Assembly (NCBI RefSeq): GCF_027484545.1 | Contig: NZ_JAIXST010000212.1 | Location: forward strand, 1 to 64,000 | DNA length: 64,000 nt | From: Runella sp. | GTDB lineage: Bacteria > Bacteroidota > Bacteroidia > Cytophagales > Spirosomataceae | Reading direction: 5' to 3' | Part shown: positions 50,904-59,759 of the stretch, one piece after another | Position numbering within the stretch: the stretch's first letter is position 1 | How the letters are laid out: each line of letters begins with the position of its first letter | Notes under the pieces: model-generated | Told to the model about the DNA's origin: nothing | The model's database searches: none | What the model saw: the letters and a program-made list of their open reading frames with translations, nothing else | Program-made: the position numbers and the translations under genes

Positions 50904-52070
50904 CTACGTCGAAATGACAAATTGCTCTGCCACTTTCCGCGTTTCTGCATCGGTTTCGATGTAGTCATTGAGCGTTGGCTGCTGTATAAACGTCACGCGT
51001 TGCATACAAGTTTCGATAAGGTCCGACATTTCCAGAAACCCAATTTCGTCGCGCAGGAAAGCTGCTACGGCTATTTCATTCGCGGCGTTGACGATGCATG
51101 CCATGTTGCCACCCTGTTCCATTGCGTCAAATGCGAATTGCAAATTACGAAAAGTTTTCAGATCAGGTTGTTCGAAAGTAAGTGCAGGGTATTGGGTGAA
51201 GTCAAAACGCGGAAAATTGGCCTTAATTCGGTGCGGATAGGTCAACGCAAATTGAATCGGTAAGCGCATATCTGGAAGACCCATTTGTGCTTTGATACTT
51301 CCGTCTTCAAATTGTACCATCGAATGGATAATACTTTGCGGATGGACAATTACCTCAATTTGAGAGGCTTCCAAACCAAACAGCCATTTGGCTTCAATGA
51401 TTTCAAACCCTTTATTCATCAATGAAGCAGAATCAATTGTAATCTTCGCCCCCATACTCCAATTGGGATGCTTGAGCGCCTGTGCTTTAGTGACGTGTAA
51501 GAGTTCGTCGCGTGTTTTTCCACGAAAAGGTCCTCCCGACGCTGTCAAAAGAATTTTTTCGATGGGGTTGTGAAATTCGCCTACAATGCACTGAAATATG
51601 GCAGAATGTTCGGAGTCAACGGGATAAATATTAACGCCTTTTTCGCGGGCCAGAGCCGTTACCAATTCTCCGGCTACTACCAGCGTTTCTTTGTTGGCAA
51701 GGGCAATTTGCTTCCCTGCTTCAATGGCTTTTATGGTAGGAATTAATCCGGAATAGCCTACCATCGAAGTCAAAACAGTGTCAATGGAGTCCATCTGAAC
51801 TACGTCAGCAATGGCCTTGTTGCCGGCATAGACTTGAATACCAAGCGGGTCGAGTGCATCGAAAACTTTGTCATAGAGGTCTTCATTGGCAATCACAACC
51901 ACATTGGGTCGAAACTGAGCGGCTTGCTCAATGAGCAGGTCAGCGTTGTTTTGAGCCGTGAGAATCTCAATCGTAAATGAGTCGGGATTAGCGGCTACTA
52001 CGTCGAGGGCTTGGGTTCCTATTGAACCCGTTGAGCCGAGAATGGCTAAATGTTTTTGAGGAAACTTCAT
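50904..52070 (-). CDS. dxr: 1-deoxy-D-xylulose 5-phosphate reductoisomerase
   Basis: 388 residues, full length. NADPH site AILGSTGSIGTQALDV (residues 9-24), LANKETLVVAGEL, and the active-site block YPVDSEHSAIFQC; SMGAKITIDSASLMNKG follows. It makes 2-C-methyl-D-erythritol 4-phosphate in the MEP isoprenoid pathway. Likely heads the dxr-rseP run. Confidence 0.97.
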   Translation of the reverse strand: MKFPQKHLAILGSTGSIGTQALDVVAANPDSFTIEILTAQNNADLLIEQAAQFRPNVVVIANEDLYDKVFDALDPLGIQVYAGNKAIADVVQMDSIDTVLTSMVGYSGLIPTIKAIEAGKQIALANKETLVVAGELVTALAREKGVNIYPVDSEHSAIFQCIVGEFHNPIEKILLTASGGPFRGKTRDELLHVTKAQALKHPNWSMGAKITIDSASLMNKGFEIIEAKWLFGLEASQIEVIVHPQSIIHSMVQFEDGSIKAQMGLPDMRLPIQFALTYPHRIKANFPRFDFTQYPALTFEQPDLKTFRNLQFAFDAMEQGGNMACIVNAANEIAVAAFLRDEIGFLEMSDLIETCMQRVTFIQQPTLNDYIETDAETRKVAEQFVIST

Positions 52071-52092
52071 GCAATGAGCAAATAATCGAGAG

Positions 52093-52100
52093 CAAAATTA
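52093..52100 (-). promoter_or_regulatory. -7 promoter element for dxr
   Basis: Minus-strand TAATTTTG, about 23 bp before the dxr ATG. The -33 box is not convincing. Confidence 0.4.
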
Positions 52101-52134
52101 CACATTCTTCTCGCTTTTAGGTGCTTACGGGTCT

Positions 52135-52197
52135 GTTAATCGTTATCTGTTATTGGTTATCGGTGGTGTTGGTTTGATTATCAGTTAATTAACGATT
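52135..52197. repeat. Degenerate heptad array (locus 5)
   Basis: Consecutive 7-mers GTTAATC GTTATCT GTTATTG GTTATCG GTGGTGT TGGTTTG ATTATCA GTTAATT in the 272-bp gap between dxr and the esterase gene. The later units drift. It shares the 7-bp period but not the sequence of loci 1-3. Nothing else is evident in this gap. Confidence 0.55.
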
Positions 52198-52342
52198 TTA
52201 CCTGCCATATTTAATGCCTAATGGACAAAGTCGCAGTTTAGTTTTTGCGTATCAACCAAATCAAACGGAGTGAAAAGAACAAAGCAATGAATAGTAAAAG
52301 AGTCGATTTTCTGCGCTTTTGAATTTTTTAAACAAAAATACT

Positions 52343-53125
52343 ATGAAAACTTTATCCGCTTTTTTTACCGCTATTGTTCTTTTTTTGGGAATTATAGCAG
52401 CCGTTGCTCCTAAGCCCACGCTTTATATTATCGGGGATTCTACCGTCAAAAATGGCTCTGGAAAAGGGCAGGATAACATGTGGGGTTGGGGAAGTTTTCT
52501 CCACGAACATTTTGATACGACGCGTATCCATATTGAAAATCATGCTATTGGCGGTCGCAGCAGTCGTACGTTTATTACGGAAGGACGTTGGGATAAAATT
52601 GTGGCGAATCTGAAATCGGGTGACTTTGTTATTATGCAGTTTGGACACAACGATAACAGCGCCATCAATGACTCTACCCGGGCACGCGGAACCATCAAAG
52701 GAATAGGTGAAGAAGTGGAAGAAATTGATAATATTCTGACCAAAAAACACGAAGTGGTTCATTCGTATGGCTGGTACATGCGTAAATACGTGGATGAAAC
52801 CAAAGCGAAGGGAGCTATTGCAATTGTTTGCTCACCCGTACCGCGCAACAGCTGGAAAGAAGGTAAAATTGCTACTTCCGAAGCGGGAAATCGGCAATGG
52901 GCAGAAGCGGTTGCCAAATCTAACGGCGCTTTTTACGTGGATTTGTTTGGGCTGATTGTGCCTCATTACGAAGCAATCGGTGAGGAGAAAGTAAAGACGG
53001 AATTCTTTACTTCCAAAGACAACACCCATACCAACGAAGCCGGTGCAAAACTGAATGTAAACTCGGTGGTAGCAGGACTAAAATCCCTGAAAGGTAGTCC
53101 TTTGATACAGTATTTGAAACACTAA
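52343..53125 (+). CDS. Rhamnogalacturonan-acetylesterase-like SGNH hydrolase
   Basis: 260 residues from the ATG at 52343 (MKTLSAFFTAIVLFLG signal). Block I IIGDSTVKNGSG (about residue 25), GGRSSRTFITEGRW, block III MQFGHNDNS and block V DNTHTNEAG. It removes acetyl groups from pectin-type polysaccharides in the family; exported. It lies 62 bp before a GH95 gene, so a glycan-degradation pair is likely. Confidence 0.85.
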   Translation: MKTLSAFFTAIVLFLGIIAAVAPKPTLYIIGDSTVKNGSGKGQDNMWGWGSFLHEHFDTTRIHIENHAIGGRSSRTFITEGRWDKIVANLKSGDFVIMQFGHNDNSAINDSTRARGTIKGIGEEVEEIDNILTKKHEVVHSYGWYMRKYVDETKAKGAIAIVCSPVPRNSWKEGKIATSEAGNRQWAEAVAKSNGAFYVDLFGLIVPHYEAIGEEKVKTEFFTSKDNTHTNEAGAKLNVNSVVAGLKSLKGSPLIQYLKH

Positions 53126-53187
53126 TTGTAACCACATAGAAACATAGTTCATATAGTTTCTATTGGTTCGGTAAACATCTCCTTCTG

Positions 53188-55695
53188 ATGAAAAAAAGAC
53201 TTTTGCCTTTTGCTCTTTGCCTTTTGCCTCTTTTTAACACTTTTTCTCAAGCGCCCATTCACTACAAACAACCTGCCCGTAACTGGAACGAAGCGTTGCC
53301 CGTAGGAAACGGAAGGCTGGGGGTAATGACGTTTGGTCGAGTCAATGAAGAATTACTCCAACTGAATGAGGAGACTCTTTGGTCAGGTGGGCCGGTGGAG
53401 AAAAATCCAAATCCTGATGCCATCAAACATTTGCCTGCGGTACGAGAAGCCTTAAATCGGGAAGACTACGAAGCAGCCTCTAAAGAATTGCAAAAGATAC
53501 AGGGGCTTTACACGGAAGCTTATCAGCCGTTGGGAAATTTGTTGATAAAACAGCCTTTCGACGCGCAGCCTACTGCTTATTTTCGAGATTTGGACATTCA
53601 AAATGCCACGGCGCATACGCAATTTACGATTGATGGCGTCACGTACAGTCGAGAATTGTTTGTCTCGGCACCTGACCAAGTAATTGTGCTTCGATTGACA
53701 GCTTCGCAAAAAGGGAAACTGAATTTTTCGGCTTCTACCCAAAGCCCTCATCCGATGTCGAAGTTGGTCGTTGGCAAAAATGAATTGAGTATGCGGGGCA
53801 AAGCGCCTGCTCATGCAGATCCTAATTATGTGAGTTATAATGCCAAACCGGTTTATTACGAAGACCCCACTGGTTGCAAAGGAATGCGGTTTGACTGGCG
53901 GGTAAAGGTGCAAACTACCGATGGGAAAGTGACTGCCGATACCTCAGGAATTTCGATTAGCGATGCAACAGAAGCGATTTTACTGGTGACGGCCGCTACA
54001 AGTTTTAATGGTTTTGATAAATGTCCGGACAGTCAGGGACGGGACGAAAAAGCCTTGGTGGAATCCTACCTAAAACGGGCTTCCGGTAAGTCAATCACGG
54101 CGATTCGCAACGCACATATTGCTGATTATCAGAAATTTTTTAATCGAATGAAACTCAAATTGGGTACATCGGGTGAAGCGGCTTTTTTGCCGATGGATTC
54201 ACGTCTGATGCGCTACGCTCAGATGGGTAATGACCCCGAATTGGAAGCATTGTATTTTCAGTTTGGCCGCTATTTATTGATTTCAAGTTCTCGCCCGGGC
54301 GGTATTCCCGCCAATTTGCAGGGAATTTGGAACCCGATGACGCGCCCGCCGTGGAGCAGCAATTATACTACTAACATCAACGCTGAAATGAATTATTGGC
54401 CTGCCGAACCGGCTAATCTTTCAGATTTGCACACTACGTTTACCGATTGGATTGCGGGTGCTGCTGCAACGGGCCGAGAAACCGCCAAGAATTTCTACGG
54501 AATGAGCGGCTGGACAGTACATCATAATTCCGACATCTGGGGTGCTTCCAATCCTGTGGGTGACAAAGGAAAAGGAAGCCCATCGTGGGCCAACTGGAGC
54601 ATGGGCGGCGCGTGGCTGAGTCAGCATCTGTGGGAACATTATGCGTATTCGGGAGATGAAAATTACTTGAAAAATTACGCCTATCCACTCATGCGGGATG
54701 CCGCGCAGTTTTGTTTGGACTGGTTAGTGAAAGATGCTAACGACAATTGGATTACGTCGCCTGCGACCTCTCCCGAAAACGTTTTTATTACTGAAAAAGG
54801 CGTAAAACAGTCGGTTTCGGTAGCTACGACGATGGATATGGCACTGGTGTACGATTTGTTTACCAACGTGATTCATGCTTCCGAGCATTTGAAAATGGAC
54901 GCTGATTTGCGTAAAACGTTGGAAGAAAGACTTCAACATTTGTTTCCGTTGCAAATTGGCAAAAAAGGAAATTTGCAGGAATGGTACAAAGATTGGGAAG
55001 ATCAAGATCCTCAACACCGCCATGTATCGCACTTGTTTGCGCTGCATCCGGGGCATTACATTTCGCCCCTGCGTACTCCTAAATTTACGGATGCGGCTCG
55101 TAAAACGCTTGAAATCAGAGGCGATGGAGGAACGGGCTGGAGTAAGTCGTGGAAAATCAATTTTTGGGCACGTCTCCACGATGGTAATCACGCCCACAAA
55201 CTTTTGCAGGAACTGCTCAAACTGACTGGTGTGGAAGGCACAGATTATGCCAACGGAGGCGGTACCTATTTGAATTTATTTTGTGCTCATCCGCCTTTTC
55301 AGATTGACGGGAATTTTGGCGGAACGTCGGGAATTGCTGAAATGCTGCTTCAAAGTCAGGATGGCGTCATCAATTTGCTTCCTGCCTTGCCCGATGTATG
55401 GGCAACGGGGGAAGTGAAGGGCCTGAAAGCTCGTGGCGGTTTTGAAATAGATATGACGTGGAAAGACAAGAAAATCACCCGCATCATTGTAAAATCGGCA
55501 TTTGGGGGCAATTGCCGGTTAAAATTGCCCAACGTACTGACCAACGCGAAATTTCAAACGGCTAAGGGCAAAAACTCTAACCATTTCTTCCAAGTATTTG
55601 AAAATAAGTATCAAACCACTACGCCCGAAGCCGGCAGTTTTGTGTATGATTTGAGTACGGAGATAAATAAGATTTATATTTTGGGTGGAAATTAA
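53188..55695 (+). CDS. Glycoside hydrolase family 95 (alpha-L-fucosidase type)
   Basis: 835 residues with a signal peptide. Start of the fold: WNEALPVGNGRLGVMTFG (about 30-45), then the (alpha/alpha)6 region with NYTTNINAEMNYWPAEPANL, TVHHNSDIWG, HRHVSHLFALHPG and QIDGNFGGTSGIAEMLLQS, carrying the Asn/Asp catalytic residues. GH95 enzymes cleave alpha-L-fucosides or alpha-L-galactosides. It probably acts in the periplasm on pectin-type or fucosylated glycans together with the upstream esterase. Confidence 0.92.
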   Translation: MKKRLLPFALCLLPLFNTFSQAPIHYKQPARNWNEALPVGNGRLGVMTFGRVNEELLQLNEETLWSGGPVEKNPNPDAIKHLPAVREALNREDYEAASKELQKIQGLYTEAYQPLGNLLIKQPFDAQPTAYFRDLDIQNATAHTQFTIDGVTYSRELFVSAPDQVIVLRLTASQKGKLNFSASTQSPHPMSKLVVGKNELSMRGKAPAHADPNYVSYNAKPVYYEDPTGCKGMRFDWRVKVQTTDGKVTADTSGISISDATEAILLVTAATSFNGFDKCPDSQGRDEKALVESYLKRASGKSITAIRNAHIADYQKFFNRMKLKLGTSGEAAFLPMDSRLMRYAQMGNDPELEALYFQFGRYLLISSSRPGGIPANLQGIWNPMTRPPWSSNYTTNINAEMNYWPAEPANLSDLHTTFTDWIAGAAATGRETAKNFYGMSGWTVHHNSDIWGASNPVGDKGKGSPSWANWSMGGAWLSQHLWEHYAYSGDENYLKNYAYPLMRDAAQFCLDWLVKDANDNWITSPATSPENVFITEKGVKQSVSVATTMDMALVYDLFTNVIHASEHLKMDADLRKTLEERLQHLFPLQIGKKGNLQEWYKDWEDQDPQHRHVSHLFALHPGHYISPLRTPKFTDAARKTLEIRGDGGTGWSKSWKINFWARLHDGNHAHKLLQELLKLTGVEGTDYANGGGTYLNLFCAHPPFQIDGNFGGTSGIAEMLLQSQDGVINLLPALPDVWATGEVKGLKARGGFEIDMTWKDKKITRIIVKSAFGGNCRLKLPNVLTNAKFQTAKGKNSNHFFQVFENKYQTTTPEAGSFVYDLSTEINKIYILGGN

Positions 55696-55703
55696 GCGTT
55701 TTT

Positions 55704-55738
55704 CAGCTTTGACAAAGTTTACAACTTTGTCAAAGCTG
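55704..55738. terminator. Long perfect hairpin between GH95 and folP
   Basis: CAGCTTTGACAAAGTT-TAC-AACTTTGTCAAAGCTG, 16-bp perfect arms with a 3-base loop, between the convergent GH95 and folP genes. No clear T run. It may be a terminator or an intergenic repeat. Confidence 0.65.
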
Positions 55739-55761
55739 CCGTTTGGATTCCATGATAAAAT

Positions 55762-56601
55762 CTAAGAAGTGTGACTTTGAAGTAACTGTACCAATTTCAC
55801 CGCTTCAACGGCTTCTTTTACATCATGTACGCGTAAAATACTTGCGCCATTCAGCAGAGCTATTGTATTTAAAACGGTCGTTCCATTGAGCGATTGGTCT
55901 GCTGTAATGTTGAGCTTTCGCCAAATCATGGATTTTCTGGATACTCCTATTAAAAGGGGGACGTTCAGAATTTGAAAAGCTTTTAGCTCGTTCAGCAACA
56001 CATAATTTTGGTCGGCGTTTTTCGCAAATCCAAATCCCATATCTGCTACGATGTCTTTTACGCCAAGCTGTTGAAGTTGGTAAATTTTGGTTTGTAATTC
56101 TCGTAATACGTCAGTTACCAAATCGTCATATTGATTCAATTCTTTCATGGTTTGCGGTGTTCCGCGACTGTGCATGAGAATATAAGGAACATGAAGGGCC
56201 GCTACGGTTTCAAACATGTTGGCATCCATATTACCGCCTGCTATGTCATTAATAATGTGAGCCCCGGCTGCAATAGATTCCCGCGCTACCGTCGAACGAA
56301 AGGTGTCAATGGAAATAATGGCGTCTGGAAATCGCTTTTGTATCATCTCCACCACAGGCAAAACGCGTTTGAGCTCTTCTTCTTCACTCACCGCATCGGC
56401 CCCCGGGCGCGTTGAATGTCCGCCTAAATCAAGGATGGATGCTCCTTCGGAAATCATGCGTTCTGCTTTCTTATAGGCATCTTCTACCTGCAATACACGA
56501 CTCCCCGAATAGAAAGAATCAGGGGTGACGTTAAGAATCCCCATGACCTGTGGCGTAGACAAGTCCAGTAATTTACCGCCGATGTTCAGCGTTTTTTTCA
56601 T
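55762..56601 (-). CDS. folP: Dihydropteroate synthase
   Basis: 279 residues, standard. GILNVTPDSFYSGS (about residues 21-34), LDLGGHSTRPGAD, and DIVADMGFGFAKN. It joins pterin pyrophosphate and p-aminobenzoate in folate synthesis. Divergent from the DUF1599 gene. Confidence 0.96.
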   Translation of the reverse strand: MKKTLNIGGKLLDLSTPQVMGILNVTPDSFYSGSRVLQVEDAYKKAERMISEGASILDLGGHSTRPGADAVSEEEELKRVLPVVEMIQKRFPDAIISIDTFRSTVARESIAAGAHIINDIAGGNMDANMFETVAALHVPYILMHSRGTPQTMKELNQYDDLVTDVLRELQTKIYQLQQLGVKDIVADMGFGFAKNADQNYVLLNELKAFQILNVPLLIGVSRKSMIWRKLNITADQSLNGTTVLNTIALLNGASILRVHDVKEAVEAVKLVQLLQSHTS

Positions 56602-56620
56602 AATTTAGCGGCCAGATTAA

Positions 56621-56692
56621 TTAGCGAATTAGTGAATGAATGGATGAGCGAATAAACATTCACTCATTTACTAATGAATTCATTCACTCATT
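56621..56692. repeat. Octad array with inverted halves (locus 4)
   Basis: Nine consecutive 8-mers: TTAGCGAA TTAGTGAA TGAATGGA TGAGCGAA TAAACATT CACTCATT TACTAATG AATTCATT CACTCATT. The second half runs as the complement of the first. The array ends one base before the ATG of the DUF1599 gene. Confidence 0.7.
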
Positions 56693-56693
56693 C

Positions 56694-57236
56694 ATGGAAA
56701 AAACCGAGCGCGAATATCGGAGTGTTATCACTCGATGCAAAGATATTTTTACGAAAAAAAACCAAGACTATGGTCCGTCGTGGCGAATCCTGCGACTTCC
56801 TTCCATTACTGATCAAATTTTTATTAAAGCACAACGCATCAGGACGCTTCAGGAAAATGGTTTTTCGAAAGTGGACGAAGGAGAAGCTCCGGAGTTTATG
56901 GGTATCATTAATTATTGCGTAATGGCCTTGATTCAGATTCAGTTAGGGGATGATAAACGTACAGATTTGACAGCAGAGGCACTTACCGAATTGTACGATG
57001 TACAGATGAATGAAGTCTATGAATTGCTGTTTAATAAAAACCACGATTACGCTGAAGCTTGGCGCGATATGCGCGTAAGCAGCATGACGGATATTATTTT
57101 GATGAAGTTGTTTCGTATCAAACAAATTGAAGACAATGCGGGCAAAACCCTTATTTCGGAAGGCGTAAAGTCGGGGTATCAGGACATTATTAACTATTCA
57201 GTCTTTTGTTTGATAAAACTTGGATTGGCAGCTTAA
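56694..57236 (+). CDS. DUF1599 protein with internal duplication
   Basis: 180 residues from the ATG at 56694; the track start at 56640 lies inside the octad array. Two copies of one unit: KKNQDYGPSWRILRLPSITDQI...GIINYCVMALIQ and NKNHDYAEAWRDMRVSSMTDII...DIINYSVFCLIK. The function of DUF1599 is unknown; D-Y and R-x-M-D motifs recur. Upstream of BT_3928 and aroK on the same strand. Confidence 0.85.
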   Translation: MEKTEREYRSVITRCKDIFTKKNQDYGPSWRILRLPSITDQIFIKAQRIRTLQENGFSKVDEGEAPEFMGIINYCVMALIQIQLGDDKRTDLTAEALTELYDVQMNEVYELLFNKNHDYAEAWRDMRVSSMTDIILMKLFRIKQIEDNAGKTLISEGVKSGYQDIINYSVFCLIKLGLAA

Positions 57237-57329
57237 CTTTTCATTAACAAGTTATTTGGCTTGATTTTTGAAAATTGCGTTGTAAATTAACCCTTAGAAT
57301 AACAGAAAAATAACGAACCTAATAATTGA

Positions 57330-58418
57330 ATGAAAATTTTAGCCCACATTGTTCGCTTCTTGGTTGGAGGCATTTTTATTTTTTCGGGATTGGTCAAACT
57401 CAATGACCCCGTTGGAACCCAAATAAAATTAGAAGAATATTTCGAGGTATTCGCGGCTGATATGCCCGTCATGCACGATTTTTGGATGTCATTAGTGCCT
57501 TTTGCCTTGTATTTTTCGGTATTGATGTGTGCGGCTGAGGTGATTTTAGGCGTGGCGTTGATTGTCTCTTGGCGATTGAAACAGGTGAGTTGGGTGTTAT
57601 TGTTACTCGTTGTTTTCTTTACGTTTTTGACGTTCTATTCAGCTTACTACAATAAAGTGACCGATTGCGGCTGCTTCGGCGACTTCCTGAAATTGAAGCC
57701 CTGGACCTCTTTCACCAAAGACATTGTCCTGCTGGTGCTGATTTTATTTATTATTTGGCAGCGTAAAGTTTTTCGGAATCTTCGCACTGGTTCGTTGGTA
57801 GCTTTCTCGGCTATTTTCTCGGTGGCATTGGCTTTTTATGCGATTCGTTATTTGCCGCCAATTGATTTTCTGCCTTATAAAATCGGCAATAACATTCCTC
57901 AACTGATGCAGCCTTCGGAGCCGTTGCGCTACAAGTACATCATGGAAAAAGATGGGAAAACGGAAGAATTTGAGAAATTTCCATCCGATACGACCTATAA
58001 GTACAAAGAAATGGTACTTATCAATGAAAACGCTAAGCCCAAGATTACGGATTATAAAGTGTGGAACAATGACGGTGATTTTACACAAGAGACTTTCAAG
58101 GGTAAAAAACTCATTATTATCATTAAAAACGGAACGGACCTCAACGGCGCAAGTTTAGCCGAAATTCGTTCTCTGATCAATTCAGTAAAAGGCAGTGGAG
58201 TTGAACCGTTGATTTTAACATCCGACAGCGATGCTGAAATTCAGGAAATTCGGAAGGCGTATTTATTGGATGTGCCTTACTATTTTGCCGATGGTACCGT
58301 ATTGAAAACTATTTCCCGTTCTAATCCGGGCATTTGGCTGCTGGAAGATGGAACGGTAAAAGGCAAATGGCATTACAATACAACGCCTGATAAAGAGAAC
58401 GTTTTGAGTAAATTGTAA
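57330..58418 (+). CDS. BT_3928-like membrane protein (DoxX/MauE-type)
   Basis: 362 residues. Four membrane helices in the first 200 residues (IVRFLVGGIFIFSGLVKLNDPVG) and a fifth, with a Cys pair in TDCGCFGDFLK like MauE/DoxX redox-linked proteins. The C-terminal half (from about 200) is a thioredoxin-like soluble region without a CxxC. In Bacteroidota it is often found near aroK. Function unknown. Confidence 0.85.
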   Translation: MKILAHIVRFLVGGIFIFSGLVKLNDPVGTQIKLEEYFEVFAADMPVMHDFWMSLVPFALYFSVLMCAAEVILGVALIVSWRLKQVSWVLLLLVVFFTFLTFYSAYYNKVTDCGCFGDFLKLKPWTSFTKDIVLLVLILFIIWQRKVFRNLRTGSLVAFSAIFSVALAFYAIRYLPPIDFLPYKIGNNIPQLMQPSEPLRYKYIMEKDGKTEEFEKFPSDTTYKYKEMVLINENAKPKITDYKVWNNDGDFTQETFKGKKLIIIIKNGTDLNGASLAEIRSLINSVKGSGVEPLILTSDSDAEIQEIRKAYLLDVPYYFADGTVLKTISRSNPGIWLLEDGTVKGKWHYNTTPDKENVLSKL

Positions 58419-58424
58419 AATTAG

Positions 58425-58507
58425 GAGCGAGAAGTTAGGAGTCAGTAGCGAGGTGTCAGGAGATATTCTCCCCACTATTGACTCCTCACTACTGACTACT
58501 GACTTCT
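58425..58507. repeat. Heptad array with inverted halves (locus 3)
   Basis: Left half GAGCGAG AAGTTAG GAGTCAG TAGCGAG GTGTCAG, right half ACTATTG ACTCCTC ACTACTG ACTACTG ACTTCT, near the reverse complement (about 21 of 24 bases). It runs directly into the aroK ATG. Confidence 0.75.
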
Positions 58508-59020
58508 ATGAAAAATATATTCTTAATTGGTCTTCCTTCTTCGGGCAAAACTACGCTGGGCAAACAACTCGCGCGGCACATTCGGTATCGTTTTGTGGAT
58601 ACAGATGTACTGATTGTCAAAGAAGAAGACATGAGTATCAACGAGATTTTTAAGACAAAAGGAGAGGCTTATTTTCGAGAAGCAGAAGCGAGGGTTTTAC
58701 GCGCCATCCGCCCTGATTCTAAGTTGATTGTGGCAACGGGCGGTGGAATGCCCTGTTTCCATGGAAATATGGAGTATATAAAAGCCAATGGAATCAGTGT
58801 TTTTTTGAACGTAAGACCCGAACAAATCGTAGAGCGTATGCTGCGTCATGAGACCAATGACCGACCCTTATACCAAAAAAACGACCATCAACTTCTTTCA
58901 AATCTGCAACAAAAACATAAGGAGAGGTTACCGATTTATAGCCAAGCTGATTGGGTATTGGAAGGGGAAGATATTCATATTCGACAATTGATTGAAGTAT
59001 TACAAGAGGCGATGGAGTAG
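58508..59020 (+). CDS. aroK: Shikimate kinase
   Basis: 170 residues. P-loop GLPSSGKTTLGKQLA (residues 8-22), DTDVLIVKEE, substrate Arg-containing GEAYFREAEARVL, and TGGGMPC. Fifth step of the aromatic amino acid pathway. The ATG follows a heptad array with only a few bases. Confidence 0.95.
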   Translation: MKNIFLIGLPSSGKTTLGKQLARHIRYRFVDTDVLIVKEEDMSINEIFKTKGEAYFREAEARVLRAIRPDSKLIVATGGGMPCFHGNMEYIKANGISVFLNVRPEQIVERMLRHETNDRPLYQKNDHQLLSNLQQKHKERLPIYSQADWVLEGEDIHIRQLIEVLQEAME

Positions 59021-59105
59021 CTTTTACATTAGGATTTGTAATTTCTTCTAGAAGATGGTTTCTTTGCCATTTAGTTATAAAAAAGCTCATTCTACCCATA
59101 CACTA

Positions 59106-59750
59106 ATGAATTACGAAAGAATTTACGAATACCGCTTCAAGCAAGTTGCGCACGAAAAGAAAAAAGTCATTTGGACGATTATCGCCGAATACTTCTATAC
59201 CAAACTGGGGAAACCCCAGCGAATTCTGGATTCGGCAGGCGGTATGTGTGAATTTATCAATGCCGTTCCCTCTCCCGAAAAATGGACGGTGGACATTGTT
59301 GAAGCTATTAAAAACTACGCTTCTCCCGAAGTCAATCTCATTATTGGGGATATTTTGAAAGTTGATTTACCTGAAAATTACTTTGATGCAGTCTTTATTT
59401 CCAACTTCCTCGAACACCTTCACAGTCAGGAAGAAGTCGCTTTTTTTCTGGAAAGAATGTATAAATGCTTGAAACCGGGCGGTAAAATTGGTATCATTGG
59501 CCCCAACTTCAAATACTGTTACAAGCAATATTTTGATTTTGCCGATCACACCGTCGTATTGTCGGAGTTAGGAGTCGAAGAACATTTGTTTGGAGCTGGG
59601 TTTAAAATCAGTGAATCACATGCCCGTTTTCTGCCGCTGTCTTTTAGAGGCGGTCTTCCTGTTCACCCATTATTGGTAAAACTGTACTTGGCAATGCCCT
59701 TTACGTGGTGGGTATTAGGTAAACAGTTTTTGATTGTGGGAGAGAAATAA
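59106..59750 (+). CDS. Class I SAM-dependent methyltransferase
   Basis: 214 residues from the ATG at 59106 (MNYERIYEYRF). Motif I is degenerate (RILDSAGGMCEFINAV), motif II is WTVDIVEAI, and FDAVFISNFLEHLHS is motif IV. Such enzymes of membrane-glycan clusters often modify lipid-linked intermediates or sugars; here two polytopic proteins follow, but the substrate is unknown. Confidence 0.8.
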   Translation: MNYERIYEYRFKQVAHEKKKVIWTIIAEYFYTKLGKPQRILDSAGGMCEFINAVPSPEKWTVDIVEAIKNYASPEVNLIIGDILKVDLPENYFDAVFISNFLEHLHSQEEVAFFLERMYKCLKPGGKIGIIGPNFKYCYKQYFDFADHTVVLSELGVEEHLFGAGFKISESHARFLPLSFRGGLPVHPLLVKLYLAMPFTWWVLGKQFLIVGEK

Positions 59751-59759
59751 TCGTATTTT

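Noticed and set aside
54724-55197. 157-aa minus ORF in GH95
   Set aside because: Shadow of the conserved catalytic region.
56640-56693. Upstream start for the DUF1599 gene
   Set aside because: The extra 18 residues are encoded by the octad array; the ATG at 56694 fits the family start.
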